From Salticus scenicus (taxonomy: Eukaryota > Arthropoda > Arachnida > Araneae > Salticidae), in NCBI GenBank assembly GCA_963930645.1, contig OZ005662.1, forward strand, positions 77,333,841 to 77,397,840: DNA of 64,000 nucleotides, given 5' to 3'. Each line of letters begins with the position of its first letter. Position 1 is the stretch's first letter. Shown one piece after another: positions 22,329-33,932 of this stretch. The translations under genes and the position numbers were made by a program. The notes beneath the pieces are model-generated. The model saw only the letters and a program-made list of their open reading frames with translations, did no database searches and was not told the origin of the DNA.

Positions 22329-22368
<40 letters not shown>

Positions 22369-22400
22369 TGGTTATTACTTGGTGTGCTTCGTAGCACACC
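22329..22400. repeat. (TA)n hairpin and GTGTGCT/AGCACAC hairpin
   Basis: CAATAGTG followed by a long TA run and GCACTATTGG makes one hairpin. Immediately after, GGTGTGCT-TCGT-AGCACACC (22381-22400) makes a second with an 8-bp stem. Confidence 0.75.
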
Positions 22401-23162
22401 GCTGGAACGATGAGTCTTTTCCAAAATAACTTGTATTTAAGGATTGCGGAAACTTTAAAAGCTTTTTTCTCAAGATCGTTTGGCTAGTGTGCAATAAAGC
22501 TTTAATAGGTAGTTAAGAACCGTAACTATTGACTTTGGGGCCCCGGGGAAACAGATGATAATGGAACCCATCTTTATTATTCTCTCCCAAACGCAATAAC
22601 TTTTATTCAAGCTATGCTTGAAATTTTTTTCAATGAATACCTAAAGCACGATTGTAGAAATGTAATTCCAAATTTAATTCTCTTTTTAGTTCAGACTACT
22701 AAGCGTTGATTTATATGATATTTAAAATAAATTGCTTCGTCTTTTACAGCATAATATTTATACGTTTTGAAGTCCAAACGTCTCCAGTAAACTAAGAATG
22801 ACATTGTAATCCTTTATTTCAAATTTTATAAACATTTGTCCATTCATTTAATCTTTATTTCAATACTTTGTTTAAGCTATGACCTCATTTTCAGCATTAA
22901 TTTCAGAAAACTCGAGCTTTTATTATTAGGATGAAAGTAGATTTTTACACTTAAATCGAATAAAATTTCGAAATATGTCTGGTTGATTGATGCAATTATA
23001 GTATACTAGCAAAGCCCCGGTTTGGGAACGAACCGAATTCCGGATGCGGGAAAAATTTCAAAATCAAACTTGAAATGTACGAAACTCGGCCTGATGCTGC
23101 CTGCGTACCAATAGTTGAAAGTTTGTTAAGGAAACCATTTTTTAATTCATGAAATATATGAA
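22401..23162. other. Non-coding stretch with short dispersed repeat
   Basis: The block TTCTCAAGATCGTTTGGC at about 22468 with TTTAATAGGTAGTTA following is repeated at 55358-55395. From about 23002 the phrase TACTAGCAAAGCCCCGG resembles the start of dispersed elements seen in arthropods (compare 36424). No gene seen. Confidence 0.5.
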
Positions 23163-23168
23163 GGTAAG

Positions 23169-23307
23169 CAGGGATGGAACACGGGCGCAGTATTCATACC
23201 GGAATCTGTTTAAGAAATTTCTCCACCTATAGTATCGTCGATTCAAGAGGTAGAAATTTTTCTTATATTGATAGTGGTATGAATTCTGCGCCCGTGTTCC
23301 ATCCCTG
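23169..23307. mobile_element. 139-bp palindromic MITE, 6-bp TSD, copy A
   Basis: Ends CAGGGATGGAACACGGGCGC and complement. Flanked by GGTAAG on both sides (23163-23168 and 23308-23313). The arms pair over nearly the full length. The copy at 51620-51758 has the same length and opposite orientation of its central part. Confidence 0.9.
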
Positions 23308-23313
23308 GGTAAG

Positions 23314-24556
23314 GAATCAACGAAGGTTTTTCTCGCTTCGCTGGTCATTATATTTAAAGGAAACTCTTTTTATATCGCTTTACAAACAGAAATAAAATTT
23401 AAAGAAATCATGAAATTGTTTTAAAGCCCGCTTTGGTTCTCCGCTGCCTTCGGCAGCGAGCCACTCATTCGTAGGCTGTCGGGTGTCTGCCCTTATTGCA
23501 TGTGACAGCTTACTAGTGGGCTTCAATTTGGGTGCTTATCAGATGACAGTTTCGAAACAGACAGTATCGAAAAAATTGAAGTAGTCATTTTATATTTGAT
23601 TCCCAGTTACATATGAACAACACTATACGTGGCGTTCATAATATTTTCTTTCACGTTATTTTCAATATTTATTTGATTTATTCAATCAACCATAAAATGA
23701 CAACAATTTCACACCAAATATAATATTACAATAGACTACGCCACCAATAGGACTTCCCATTACAGTGAATATCTTCAACATGAGCGTGTAATTTGAAACC
23801 TTCATCCTTTGCGGTAAGCGCCGTATGTCCAGTGACGAGGAGTTGATGGAGATTCGTCCATAAGAAAGCACTTATTTTTGTAAGAGTGCAAAAAAAAAAA
23901 ATTCTCCTTCAGAATGGTTTCACACAAAAGAAATATTCTTTATAATTAATCTATGACATTTTATCTTTCCAACGATGCATAAATCTAAATGCTTAAATAA
24001 AAAGTATGTGTAAAATACAGAAATTAAAAAACTCAAAACTACTTTCTTTTCTATGGAAAAATCACATAATATTCATTCTCGTCTCTCTCTTCACCTCCAT
24101 GTCCGCATCACGTGATAATTTAGCTGGGAAAGCTACTTCATGTCGCAGACAGATAATGAGGGGGATGCGTGGCCTATCTATATAAGGTCTATGCGTCTAA
24201 CAATATGTGGAGCACCATTCTGCATAAAAATCGTACGTTCCAGCAGGTTCTACTCTAAAAGTATTAACTAAAGTATTATTTAATATACATAGTAATGGAT
24301 ATGATACGATAGTATTATCAAAATGCATTAACACGATTGAAATATATATATATATATATAATCTCAGCATGCAGTTTATTTAGTCTAAAATAATTATTCT
24401 TTTCCTGTTTGGAAGAAATTTCATCTTTTTTGTTTTTTAAACCTAACAATTAATTGATCCTAAATAGAAAACTTTAAATGAAATAAATGAATATTAAAAA
24501 TGAAAGATAAGATTTAAATGAAAGAAACAATTTTCGAAATCGCAAAATATATGAAG

Positions 24557-24591
<35 letters not shown>

Positions 24592-25537
24592 AAAAATAAA
24601 ATAAAGTGTGTCAGTGGATATCTGAGTGAATATTAATTAAAAGTAGGGGGATAAAGAAAACAAAAGAAAGAACTAAGTAATAATGTAGAAATGTAGTTGC
24701 CATTATAGACGAAAATGAAACTTATTACAAAAATAGATATTTTAAACTTTTCCTTTGTTGATTTTAAATCCCATTAATTTTGAATCTTTTCTTATTTTTA
24801 TTTTTTATTCTTTGGATTTTGGAAAACACGAAGTAAATCTTTCGTAAAAGAAAGAAAACATTTAATCCTTTCAAAAGAGCAAAAAATCTCTTCAGAGTTT
24901 TGTAAAAGGAAAAAGTGGAAGACAGACAGAGAGAGAGAGAGAGAGAAAGGAGAAACACTTAATACTATATCTTTTCTGTTCTTTAAAGATTTTAACGGGC
25001 AATCCTTTTAAAAGTTGGAAAAAAAAATATCTTGATTACATATCAAATGTATAAGAAAAGAAAACTTTTCAAAAACCTAGTGAGTTTAAAAGAAAATACT
25101 TCAAATTTATTTCTTGTATTTTTTATAATCGAATAAAAACCATCAAGTAACATAAGAAAAGGTAGGTTTAACTCATATCGTACCAAACATTGAAAAAATA
25201 TTTTTTTTCTTTATAAAATCTGAAATATATGTCTTTTTAAGCCTATGAATGCACAAAAAAAAAAAAAAAAAACCTTACCCACCTTTCATTAGCTTAATTG
25301 GTACAGGCTGTCCTAAAAATAGGACAATGGTTTAGGGCAGTCAGAAATATAAGAAAAACTGACCAACCAGATATATTTTTTTATATAATTGTTTTACCAG
25401 TACAAAAGTGTAGATTATTACCTCAATAAATTTATATGTCCGTTATTCTTGAACGTAAAACCTTATTAAGTAATAATGTGTTGAAAATGTAAGGAATAAA
25501 TCTTCAAAAATCGTCATTTAAAAAATGAAAAAATATA
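23314..25537. other. AT-rich stretch, no gene seen
   Basis: 23500-23945 is related to 4090-4860. A small hairpin CTGCCTTCGGCAG lies at about 23444-23456. Long A runs sit at 24560-24588 and 25255-25272, and a (GA)n run at 24928-24946 gives a spurious Leu/Ser-rich minus-strand frame. Nothing coding was found. Confidence 0.55.
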
Positions 25538-25719
25538 CAGAGCTGCCAACCAAATCCGGCAAATTGTTGGTAACGCCCCTTTTTCTACACCAGTCATTTC
25601 TTAGAGTTTTTTTGGTCTTAATTCATCGTAAATATATATGAAGAAAATTACTTTAAAAATTAAGTGGTGTAGAAAAAGGGGCGGTACTAACAATTTGCCG
25701 GATTAAGTTGGCAGCTCTG
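25538..25719. mobile_element. 182-bp MITE (CAGAGCTGCC type), TSD AATATA
   Basis: Ends CAGAGCTGCCAACC and near complement, subterminal GGTAACGCCCC and GGGGCGGTAC. Flanked by AATATA (25532-25537, 25720-25725). Near-identical relatives at 26592-26975 and 32159-32340. Confidence 0.85.
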
Positions 25720-26591
25720 AATATATATTAAACGTTAATTTAAACTAACAATAAAGGCATATATGTATTTATTGTATTTTTAAATAATATATTGACTTTA
25801 AATTGAATTAAAATATTCAAAAGAATTTGTATAAATACCACTTATGTATGGTATCCAATTTTTAGAACGATGGTGAAATATGGGTTAAAATGAAACAAAT
25901 GATCAATAAATTATTTTTCTAATATCAAAAACAGAATATGAAACCCATATAGATAATTTGATATACAATGAAAAATTTACGAATTAAAGAACTTTTAAAT
26001 TATACAATAAATATTTTCGATTGATCTTTTCTAACTTATCGAATGTAAATAAAAACATAATATATGTATAGAATAAATATAGTTTTAATTTGCTATATAG
26101 TTCTTTCTTTCTTTTGTTCTTCTTCTTTTTCTTTTTTTTTTCGGAGGTTTTTAACGATTGCCCTTTTATAATGAGAATTTAACTTTACTTTGTACTTTAA
26201 AAAAAAATATGTATATAAGCTAGAGAACAGCACATGATATAAAAATGTATCATAACTTGTAGAAATATACACTTTTGTTTAAAATGAAGAAACGATTATT
26301 ATTATTGTTGTAATTATTATTATTATTATTATTATTTTATTTTATTTTTAAGGAGGAGGAGAGGGAGTTAATATTTTTATTTATATTTACTGGGTAATAT
26401 TACAAGATATCAAATACCACTTTTAATTAAGCCTTACTGATACATATATATCTCCAATTAAATGAATATTTACACATGTACGTTTTTATTTTTTATTTCT
26501 TATTTACCTTTTCTGTTACCTTTACATACTTTTCCACCATCTCATTATGAACCGTACAATTTTTAGTACCTGCCTCTTTTTTTCACTTTAG

Positions 26592-26975
26592 CAGAGCTGC
26601 CAACCTAATCCGGCAAATTGTTAGTACCGCCCCTTTTTCTACACCACTGAAATTTTAAGTAATTTTCTTCAAATATATTTGCATAGCTGCCAGTATTTTA
26701 ATGTATTCCGGAGTACTTTTAGCCCCGCCTTTATTCCGCACCACTTTATTTATAGAAAAATCTTCTTCAATACATAACTTCGATAAAATAAGAAAAAATT
26801 ACTTTTAAAAAATAAGTGGTACGAATTAGAGGCGGGGCTAAAATGACTCCGGAATAAATTAAAATATTGGCAGCTATGTATTTGCGATGAATTAAGAAGA
26901 AAAAAACTCTAAGAAATGACTGGTGTAGAAAAAGGGGCGGTACTAACAATTTACCGGATTAGGTTGGCAGCTCTG
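26592..26975. mobile_element. Middle layer of MITE nest (CAGAGCTGCC type)
   Basis: Perfect terminal palindrome CAGAGCTGCCAACC and GGTTGGCAGCTCTG. It resembles the 182-bp element at 25538 once the inner insertion is removed. No matching flank duplication was seen. Confidence 0.8.
26682..26878. mobile_element. Inner layer: 197-bp MITE, CATAGCTGCC family, TSD TATTTG
   Basis: Ends CATAGCTGCCAGTATT and complement with TATTTG on both sides (26676-26681, 26879-26884). This is the youngest of the three nested elements. Confidence 0.9.
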
Positions 26976-27133
26976 CTCCAATTATTTTTCAGAGTAATTT
27001 TATTCGTATTTAATGGTAACTACATTTGGAGAGAATTACTCTAAAAATAAAGTGGTGTGGAAAAAATGGTGTTTTTTCAAGAGACGTTGACAATTGTAGG
27101 GTTATTAATGAGATCTTGGCAAGTATGCATTTA

Positions 27134-28470
27134 TACACTTCAATATGCATTAACAAAAAAAAAAAAATAAATAAATAAATAAATAAATCTACCAAAATAT
27201 AATTTTGATAATAATAATAATAATAAGATATATTATACACATTACTTGAGAATATTTGATTCAATTTAACTTCATCTGGCAAAGAAACAAAATTTGTTAC
27301 TTACAAAAAATATGAATTATATACATATATTAAAAAAAAAAAAAAAAAAGGAGTTTTGTTTGAGGAATAAAATCTATACTTTTATAATTAAACCAATATT
27401 ACACTAATATTTTATAATATTTTTAATAGCAAAATTTATTAAATTTACGCAGAGGCTTAGGTTTTATATTTAAAAAATCATGAGAGGGGAGACAAATTTT
27501 ATTTTAAAACTGACAAATCTATTTTTAAGAAAATCAACTGATCAACTAAAAGTTAAATGTTATTTAACATTCGTTAATTACTAATATTAATTAAAAAGAA
27601 AACTACTAATAATGAAAATTTATGAAACTTAAATTTCAGTTTTTAAAAGGAATTTATATTTGGAATGAAAAGAAACTCCACGCTACCCATTTTACGGTGA
27701 GGGAGCATAAACATCCTAAGTCCCTCCTCTTCTTACGCCTCCTGATCCGAAAATGTTTCAATAAACAAAGTTAAAAAATAATTATTTATATCATAAATCT
27801 GTTATTTTTAAAACATCAATATCTTTGAATAAGCAAAGAATGAAAAAATGCATTTTAAAATGTATGATATAATATATGTGCGTGCATCCTTTCGAGTCAT
27901 TAATTTTATTGCTAAAAATTAATTTGCAATATTAATCCATATTCTAAATAATTTATCAAATGTGAACTAGACTATTGTTTATAATTTGTAAGTTCTCACG
28001 TTCTTAGACAAGTATTACTTACTAAAAACAAAATATCCGTTTATTATTGTTATTAATATTAATTTATTATTTAATAAAGTCAAGAATTTTTCAATATGCT
28101 TATATATTAATAGTTAAAGAAACAGCATGTTCAGTATAGTTTAGACACAAAATATTTAGTTTAGCTATTATCTATTATATATGCTGCTGTACAAATAAAA
28201 TCATTAATTAAAAAATGAATATGTGTATTGATAAGTAGCTGTAGGGAATATATTAAATACATCTAAGCATAATGATTAAATCTGTAAAAACTTTTCATAC
28301 TTACATATGAAGTTCTTTAAATCAATGAATTTTAGAAAACTTTGGCATGCAAAATATATTTAACATATAATCTCATTTATTTCAATAAATCTGAATTAAT
28401 TACATGTGATCATTACATCAAAATAATATTAAATGAGCATATAAAATTGAAAGAAAGAAACAGTCAGTTA
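27134..28470. other. AT-rich copy-2 sequence, no gene seen
   Basis: Aligned with 1275-2515 of copy 1, with many small differences. Contains (AAAT)n and (AAT)n runs near 27170-27230. Confidence 0.6.
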
Positions 28471-29572
28471 CAACACATTCAGTTTGTTGTAACAGAATTA
28501 GTTTGATTTTTAGCAGTGGAGATATCAGATAGCACTAACCAAGTATGCAGAAGTCAAAATTGCCAACCTGTTGAATTTATGGGCTTTTTTAAAGACGCAC
28601 CTGGTTAGCAATGCGTATTTACTTAATTCGGCAAATACAGATTTTGTCCAGAATATAACAATAGACTTGTTTAAAAAATATATATTTTATATAGTGTAAC
28701 ATTACTTAATTTTAAAATTTAATACCAGGACTGTTCATGTATTTGCAGGAGTTTTAGTTATGTACTTGAGACAAAATTTACAGAGGAACAAGAATATGTA
28801 CTGACACCAGCTACTACAACCTCTTAACAGAGTAAAAAATGAAAAGCGTGTCGGTAGTCGTTGCACATGTTAAATTTGGAAGATTAGTTCTTGTACAAGT
28901 TTAGTGAGGAAGGTATCTTCGCTGGGCTTTTTTATTATTTTAATTAGGAATTCCCAAAGGATGATAGTACGTACAAACAGTGTTTTACCTTGCTGTAGCT
29001 ATAAATGTTACCTTAAGGTTCGCAACATATTCAGTTTGTTGTAACAGAATTAGTTTGATTTTTAGCAGTGGAGATATCAGACAGCACTCACCAAGTATGC
29101 AGAAGTCAAAATTGCCAACCTGTTGAATTTATGGGCTTTTTTAAAGACGCACCCGGTCAGCAATGCGTATTTACTTAATTCGGCAAATACAAATTTTGTC
29201 CAGAATATAACAATAGACTTGTTTAAAAAATATATATTTTATATAGTGTAACATTACTTAATTTTAAAATTTAATACCAGGACTGTTCATGTATTTGCAG
29301 GAGTTTTAGTTATGTACTTGAGACAAATTTTACAGAGGTACAAGAATATGTACTGACACCAGCTACTACAACCTCTTAACAGAGTAAAAAATGAAAAGCG
29401 TGTCGGTAGTCGTGGCACATATTAAATTTGGAAGATTTGTTCTTGTCCAAGCTTAGTGAGGAAGGTATCTTCGCTGGGCTTTTTTATTATTTTTAATTAG
29501 GAATTTCCAAATGATGAAGTGCATACAAACAGTGTTTTACCTTGCTGTAGCTATAAATGTTACCTTAAGGTT
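28471..29572. repeat. Tandem duplication, two ~552-bp units
   Basis: Unit 1 is 28471-29022 and unit 2 is 29023-29572. They start at CAACA(C/T)ATTCAGTTTG and end after TACCTTAAGGTT, and differ at only a handful of positions, so this duplication is much younger than the 25-kb one. Copy 1 has a single version of the unit (about 2500-3560). No gene is contained. Confidence 0.9.
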
Positions 29573-30350
29573 GGCTTTATTGCTTCTGCGTTACAATGTA
29601 CGGTTCAAAGGTTAATTTAAGCTCCTATATACAATGAGTGTCCCAAAATTACAACGGCGAACTTTAAGAGAAGTTTTGTCACTTCATAAGGATTCAGGAC
29701 TGCAAAGGAACCTATGTCCGCATATGTCATCTTCATCTTTTAAGAACCGGGTGTTTGGGGGTGCATTTTTTATCAAATGGAGCGGTACAAGCGTATAACT
29801 ACAAGCTTTAATTGGATGCCGATAACAGATCAAGGAAGAATATACACCAATCAATTACTGCAAATATTGTATATATTAACCTTTTAAGGAGCGGATACGT
29901 TGTAGTACTAGCATGCGCTAGTATTATCGAGTGCTTATGTGTAATTTAGTTTTTAGGGTATTTCTAACTACGCCTACCTTCTAAATTTTAAAATCTTGTA
30001 CGATTCATCCTTTTACCAATTCATACATAAGATTTGTTTTAGTAGAATCAGTGCTTTAAATACTTCGATTAGGATTATTACTATATGTAATTTTTATATA
30101 ATTATTTCCACGAAATACAAAATCTGTTAAAAATTACCCGAAAACTTCTGGTTCTTGTAGAATTAAGATAGCATATGCGGACATGATGTTCTGTGCAATT
30201 CTGAATCTCTGTGAAGTGCCCTATACCCTATTATAGTTTGCGGCTGTAATTTTTTGACACCCTGTATTTGTACTGGATGATTGCAAGGTCATGAGCCAAA
30301 TTTGCAGGAGAATATCATAGTGATTGAGAGTTGAACAGGAACTTAAGATC
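29573..30350. other. Copy-2 sequence, no gene seen
   Basis: 30120-30350 aligns with 6385-6800 in copy 1. The rest has no partner that I can find in the window. Frames are not conserved between the copies. Confidence 0.55.
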
Positions 30351-30366
30351 GTAAACGTTATTTCTA

Positions 30367-30597
30367 CCGCCTCTCGGACCTTGTAGTGGTTAGTGTCCCT
30401 TACTCCTACACGATTGAGCCTAGGTTTGAATCCCGGAGAAGGCATGCATGCCTTGTCCCTGTTAGGGGTAGCAATGACCGTTCGTTGGGTGCCCGTTCAG
30501 AAATGGTCATCAATTCGGCAACCTCCCCGGTCAATACTTAAACCGCAAGATGCTCCGCCATTAAAAAAAAAAGAGAGAGAGGGAGAAAGAAAGAAAA
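30367..30597 (+). mobile_element. tRNA-derived SINE (GTAGTGGTTAG head), ~16-bp TSD
   Basis: A tRNA-like head carries an A box (TAGTGGTTAGTG at about 30383) and a B box (GGTTTGAATCC at 30423), followed by a non-tRNA body and an A-rich, AG-rich tail. Flanks GTAAACGTTATTTCTA (30351-30366) and GTAAATGTCATTTCAA (30598-30613) are a decayed target duplication. Copy 1 at 6829-6845 has the empty site, so it inserted after the segmental duplication. The tRNA-type promoter boxes imply RNA polymerase III transcription of an active parent. It is unrelated to the Ser/Leu-type SINE at 7484 and 61666. Confidence 0.85.
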
Positions 30598-30702
30598 GTA
30601 AATGTCATTTCAACCCTTTAAAAACCAAACACCAATTTCTTGTTTACCTATAACTCCACCTACTCTGTAAATTGCGAAAAACATATTCAATGTTCATATT
30701 AA

Positions 30703-30894
30703 CTCTGATGTTCCGTTCGGGTCTATTTGACCGAAAATGTATAGAAATATTTTCTACCCATTTTGTGACTTTGTTAATGTGGGACATATATAAAATTTTC
30801 ATGAAAATATTTTTATATTATTTATATAATTTTATTACATTTTTAAAAATGGTATACTTGTAATGTATAGTAAATGGGAACAGAACATTAGGTG
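30703..30894. mobile_element. ~192-bp TTAA-type MITE (CTGATGTTCCGTTCGGGT)
   Basis: Begins after TTAA with CTCTGATGTTCCGTTCGG and ends GGGAACAGAACATTAG, a partial complement. The copy-1 flank (about 9620) lacks it. Its right boundary is uncertain because the TTAA there is mutated. Confidence 0.5.
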
Positions 30895-31305
30895 TAATGC
30901 AATCTCTGCGATAAGTAGATCGATTAGAAACAGATTTATTATTGCATACATTCATTTAAATAAACATTAGCATATAAAAACTAAGTATTAAATAAAAAAA
31001 TTAAATTTAATAATAATAAAGGGCAACGTTAGGGAGCTACGCCTCTATCTAGATTTTATTATTTAAAAAAAAAAAAAAAAAAAAAAAAAATAGTTCTCAA
31101 AGGTTAAATTTATGTTTCGGTCATATAGTTCCTACACAATTGTAATGTATACAATTGTATAGTAATAACAATACCTTGTAATTTTTATTAAAAAAAAATA
31201 TGATGTCTCTATATGAGATGTAATTTTAGATAATACCTTGTAATGTTCTCTACAACTTCTTTAAGTCAGCAGGGATCGTTGTCCCACTTATTTTCATGAC
31301 ACTTT

Positions 31306-31500
31306 CATACTTGCCAATCATCTAATTAATAACCATACAATTATTAACGCCCTTTTTTGCACACCATTTTATTTTTAGAGTTATTCTCTCCAAATGTTGT
31401 TCCGATTAAATAAGAATAAAATTACTCTATAAAATGACTGGTCTGAAAAAAATGTCGGGTACTGAAGATTCGTTTCATAATGAGAAGATTGGCACGTATG
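31306..31500. mobile_element. 195-bp MITE (CATACTTGCC type), TSD CACTTT
   Basis: Ends CATACTTGCCAATCATC and GATTGGCACGTATG. CACTTT at 31300-31305 and 31501-31506. The empty site in copy 1 lies at about 11110-11116. It therefore landed after the duplication. Confidence 0.9.
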
Positions 31501-31922
31501 CACTTTCTAGGATACTATATTTTCGCCTGTTTTGTCTCCACTTCTTTCTTATGAAAACCTTTATTGTATTTTTAAAATAATGCGTCGTGAATAAACAGAA
31601 TAGAAATTATTGTATAAAAATAGTGGTAGCGAAAAAGATATAAATTTATCATTTCTGAAAGTGTCCCGGAAAATATAAATAAGAGGGGGTGGGGCTACGG
31701 CCACTGTGGTGGCTACTGTTATGTTCATCAGCAATGTTGCCTAATTTAGGGACTTTTTTATTCAATAGATTTTAATTGAATCGGTTATCTTATCCCCTCA
31801 AATACTCATAGTCGATTATGTACATCAAATATCACTCATCAAAATGAATGGAGATCATTGAACCGTTAGATTGAATGGGCCAGATCTATACCCCTGAGCT
31901 TTAAAAAATCTCAATAAATGTA

Positions 31923-32138
31923 CATATCTTCTAACATTTTAATTAGCATTCCGTAAACATGTTAGTGCCGGCCTTTATTCACGCTGATCATTTGTAAAAA
32001 ATACTTTTCTACTTTTTAATAGTAATTACATTTGAAAAAAAAAAAAAAAAAAAAAATGCATTAGAAATAAAGTGGTGAGGAAAAATGGGCGGGAACTAAG
32101 AATATTACGAAACAATAATTAAAATATTAGCAGCTATG
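31923..32138. mobile_element. MITE pair in copy 2, first member
   Basis: Counterpart of 12202-12405 with an added A run at 32036-32056. Right tip CAGCTATG. Confidence 0.7.
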
Positions 32139-32140
32139 AA

Positions 32141-32552
32141 CATACCTGCAAACATTCTCACAGCTGCCACCCTAATCCGGGAAATTGTTAGTACCGTCCA
32201 TTTTTCTACACCACTTAATTTTTAGAGTGTTTGTTTTCTTAATTCATCGTAAATTTATTTGAAGAGAATTACTCTAAGAATTAAGTGGTGTAGAAAAATG
32301 GGCGGTACTAACAATTTGCCGGATTAGGTTGACAGCACTGAATTCTAATTAATGTTCCGTAAAATTGGTAGCATCTGCCTTATTATTATTATTATTATTA
32401 TTTTCTTCACATAAGTCGTTTTTAGAATATTTTTCTTCTCATTTAATCGTAATTATATTTTTTAGAAAATTACTCTAAAAATTAAGTTGTGTGGAAAAAG
32501 AAGCGCGTTTTAGTAATTTTATGGAGCATTAATTAGTGTGTTGGCAGGCATG
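32141..32552. mobile_element. MITE pair in copy 2, second member, split
   Basis: Counterpart of 12408-12610, here interrupted by the element at 32159-32340 and expanded by a (TTA)n run at 32380-32402. Ends CATACCTGC and GTTGGCAGGCATG. Confidence 0.75.
32159..32340. mobile_element. 182-bp MITE (CAGAGCTGCC type) nested in another MITE
   Basis: Ends CACAGCTGCCACCC and GGTTGACAGCACTG. Flanks CATTCT and AATTCT. Copy 1 (12414-12424) shows the empty site ATATTCTAATAA. Same length as 25538-25719. Confidence 0.85.
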
Positions 32553-32808
32553 CACTAAAAAGAAATCTACTGTAGTCGTATCTGCAGACCGGAAGGAAGA
32601 AGCCCTGGATTTCTGTGCCGAAATGACCGTACGACTGTAATCTGTATGGGTACAGATCAAGGATTCCATGAAGAACATTACGTACCGAGTACAGTGGCCG
32701 AGTACCCAAGCGTCTGGAAACTTCACACGTAATGGTTGTCATTGTAGCTGATTCGGACCTTAAAACTTTTACTTAAGCTGCAAAACGCAGCGCACGTGTA
32801 TTCTTTAA

Positions 32809-33030
32809 CCCTTTACGGCGCAAGACAATTCAGATCATTTAAATTATACTGCCACCGGAATTCATGAACTAAATTAAACTAAAAGAAATTTTAAATTTTA
32901 AGGTTAAAAGAACTGGCCTTTTCTGATATGTTATAAACGTAAATTTTTGCTACAAAATTTCCGGGATGAATTTTTGCAGCTGGATCTTAAATTTTGCGTC
33001 CTCGCAGCGAGGGCAGCGCGCGTTAAGGGG
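32809..33030. mobile_element. 222-bp TTAA MITE, copy B
   Basis: Nearly identical to 19990-20211; TTAA at 32805-32808 and 33031-33034. Copy 1 near 12800 lacks it. The 78-codon frame that starts inside it runs into unrelated sequence and is not a gene. Confidence 0.85.
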
Positions 33031-33034
33031 TTAA

Positions 33035-33686
33035 ACGTGGTTATCCGGTTTTACAAAATCCTCCATCGTTCCAATTTCTTTAAATCGGTGAAAAAACTTT
33101 ATGAGTCCTTTTATGCTAAAGATCTCTTATTCACACAGTACATTTTATTGAAGTCGGAATTTACGCAAGGCAATGTTCGCTGATTAATTTTTCACATAGG
33201 ATAACTTTACCAACAAATGTTTAAACATTAAAACTTCTTTACACAGCATAAAAATAACAGCAAGTACTGCCGGTTTTGGAAGGACCAGGCATTTCTTCTT
33301 CATGTGGAAAAACACGTGCTACAACCTTGGAAGCAAAAGCAAGACATAGAAAGAAGACATCTTAACATTCATTTCAAAATAAGTGCAAAGAAAGCTTTGT
33401 AAAAATACTTAACGCATGAGGTGAGTACAAACATATATAGCTTAGACCCAACCTAATTAAACCTGTTTTCAAACAAAACAAACAGCATAAAATCCATATA
33501 ACAGTTCCACAGATGCAATGGTGCAGGCAGAGGCTTCAAACTTCATGCGTCAGTTACTTTTAATTATTTTTGATTATCAAATAGTTAGTAACTATTAAAA
33601 TATTTCCAACAAACTTAACTAATAATAACAATCCAGGTGAATAAAAATTTCTAAATAACAATCTTGTTTAAAGCAGTGTCATTACA
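33035..33686. other. Copy-2 sequence, no gene seen
   Basis: 33240-33686 aligns with 12800-13200. 33035-33235 has no partner in copy 1 and no recognisable content. Confidence 0.55.
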
Positions 33687-33690
33687 ATAT

Positions 33691-33932
33691 CCCGTTAGTA
33701 GTTGCTAGTTTGGTCGACTTGCCGCCCATCCCTTCAGTGTTGCCAGATTTGTTTATTCAATAGCCACCAAATATTTTTAAAAGTGGCAATTTGATGTGTA
33801 TAATAACCGAATAGAATCGAAGAAACGTCAATTATATATATCATATAACACTTCTTAAAATTATTGGTGACAGTTGAATAAAAAAATTCTCAATCTGTCC
33901 AGGTGGTGCTCTCTATAGCGACTACTAACGGG
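33691..33932. mobile_element. 242-bp CCCGTTAGTAG MITE, ATAT TSD
   Basis: Ends CCCGTTAGTAGTTGCTA and TAGCGACTACTAACGGG. Flanks are ATAT on both sides (33687-33690, 33933-33936). The empty site in copy 1 at about 13201-13205 reads ACAATATTAAT, confirming a 4-bp duplication of ATAT rather than TTAA. The sister copy at 48178-48405 is flanked by TTAA. Confidence 0.9.

Larger units (their letters stand above)
17522..22340. mobile_element. Long-inverted-repeat element, copy 1, split by two insertions
   Basis: Pieces at 17522-17591, 18455-18478 and 21421-22340 together match 49609-50508. In the second copy the two halves are diverged complements of each other over roughly 400 bases, e.g. GACATGTACGGATA occurs on opposite strands at the two extremes, and TATAGGATAGAGCAATGGGC pairs with its complement in the other half. 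No transposase is recognisable, and frames across the arms have stops. The boundaries are approximate and no target duplication was fixed. Superfamily unknown. Confidence 0.65.
26525..27127. mobile_element. Three-layer MITE nest, outermost element
   Basis: Outer ends CATACTT...CATCTCATTA and TAATGAGATCTTGG...AAGTATG, flanks CCTTTA (26519-26524) and CATTTA (27128-27133). Copy 1 at about 1265-1272 has the empty site with one CATTTA, so this layer arrived after the segmental duplication. It contains 26592-26975, which contains 26682-26878. Confidence 0.85.
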
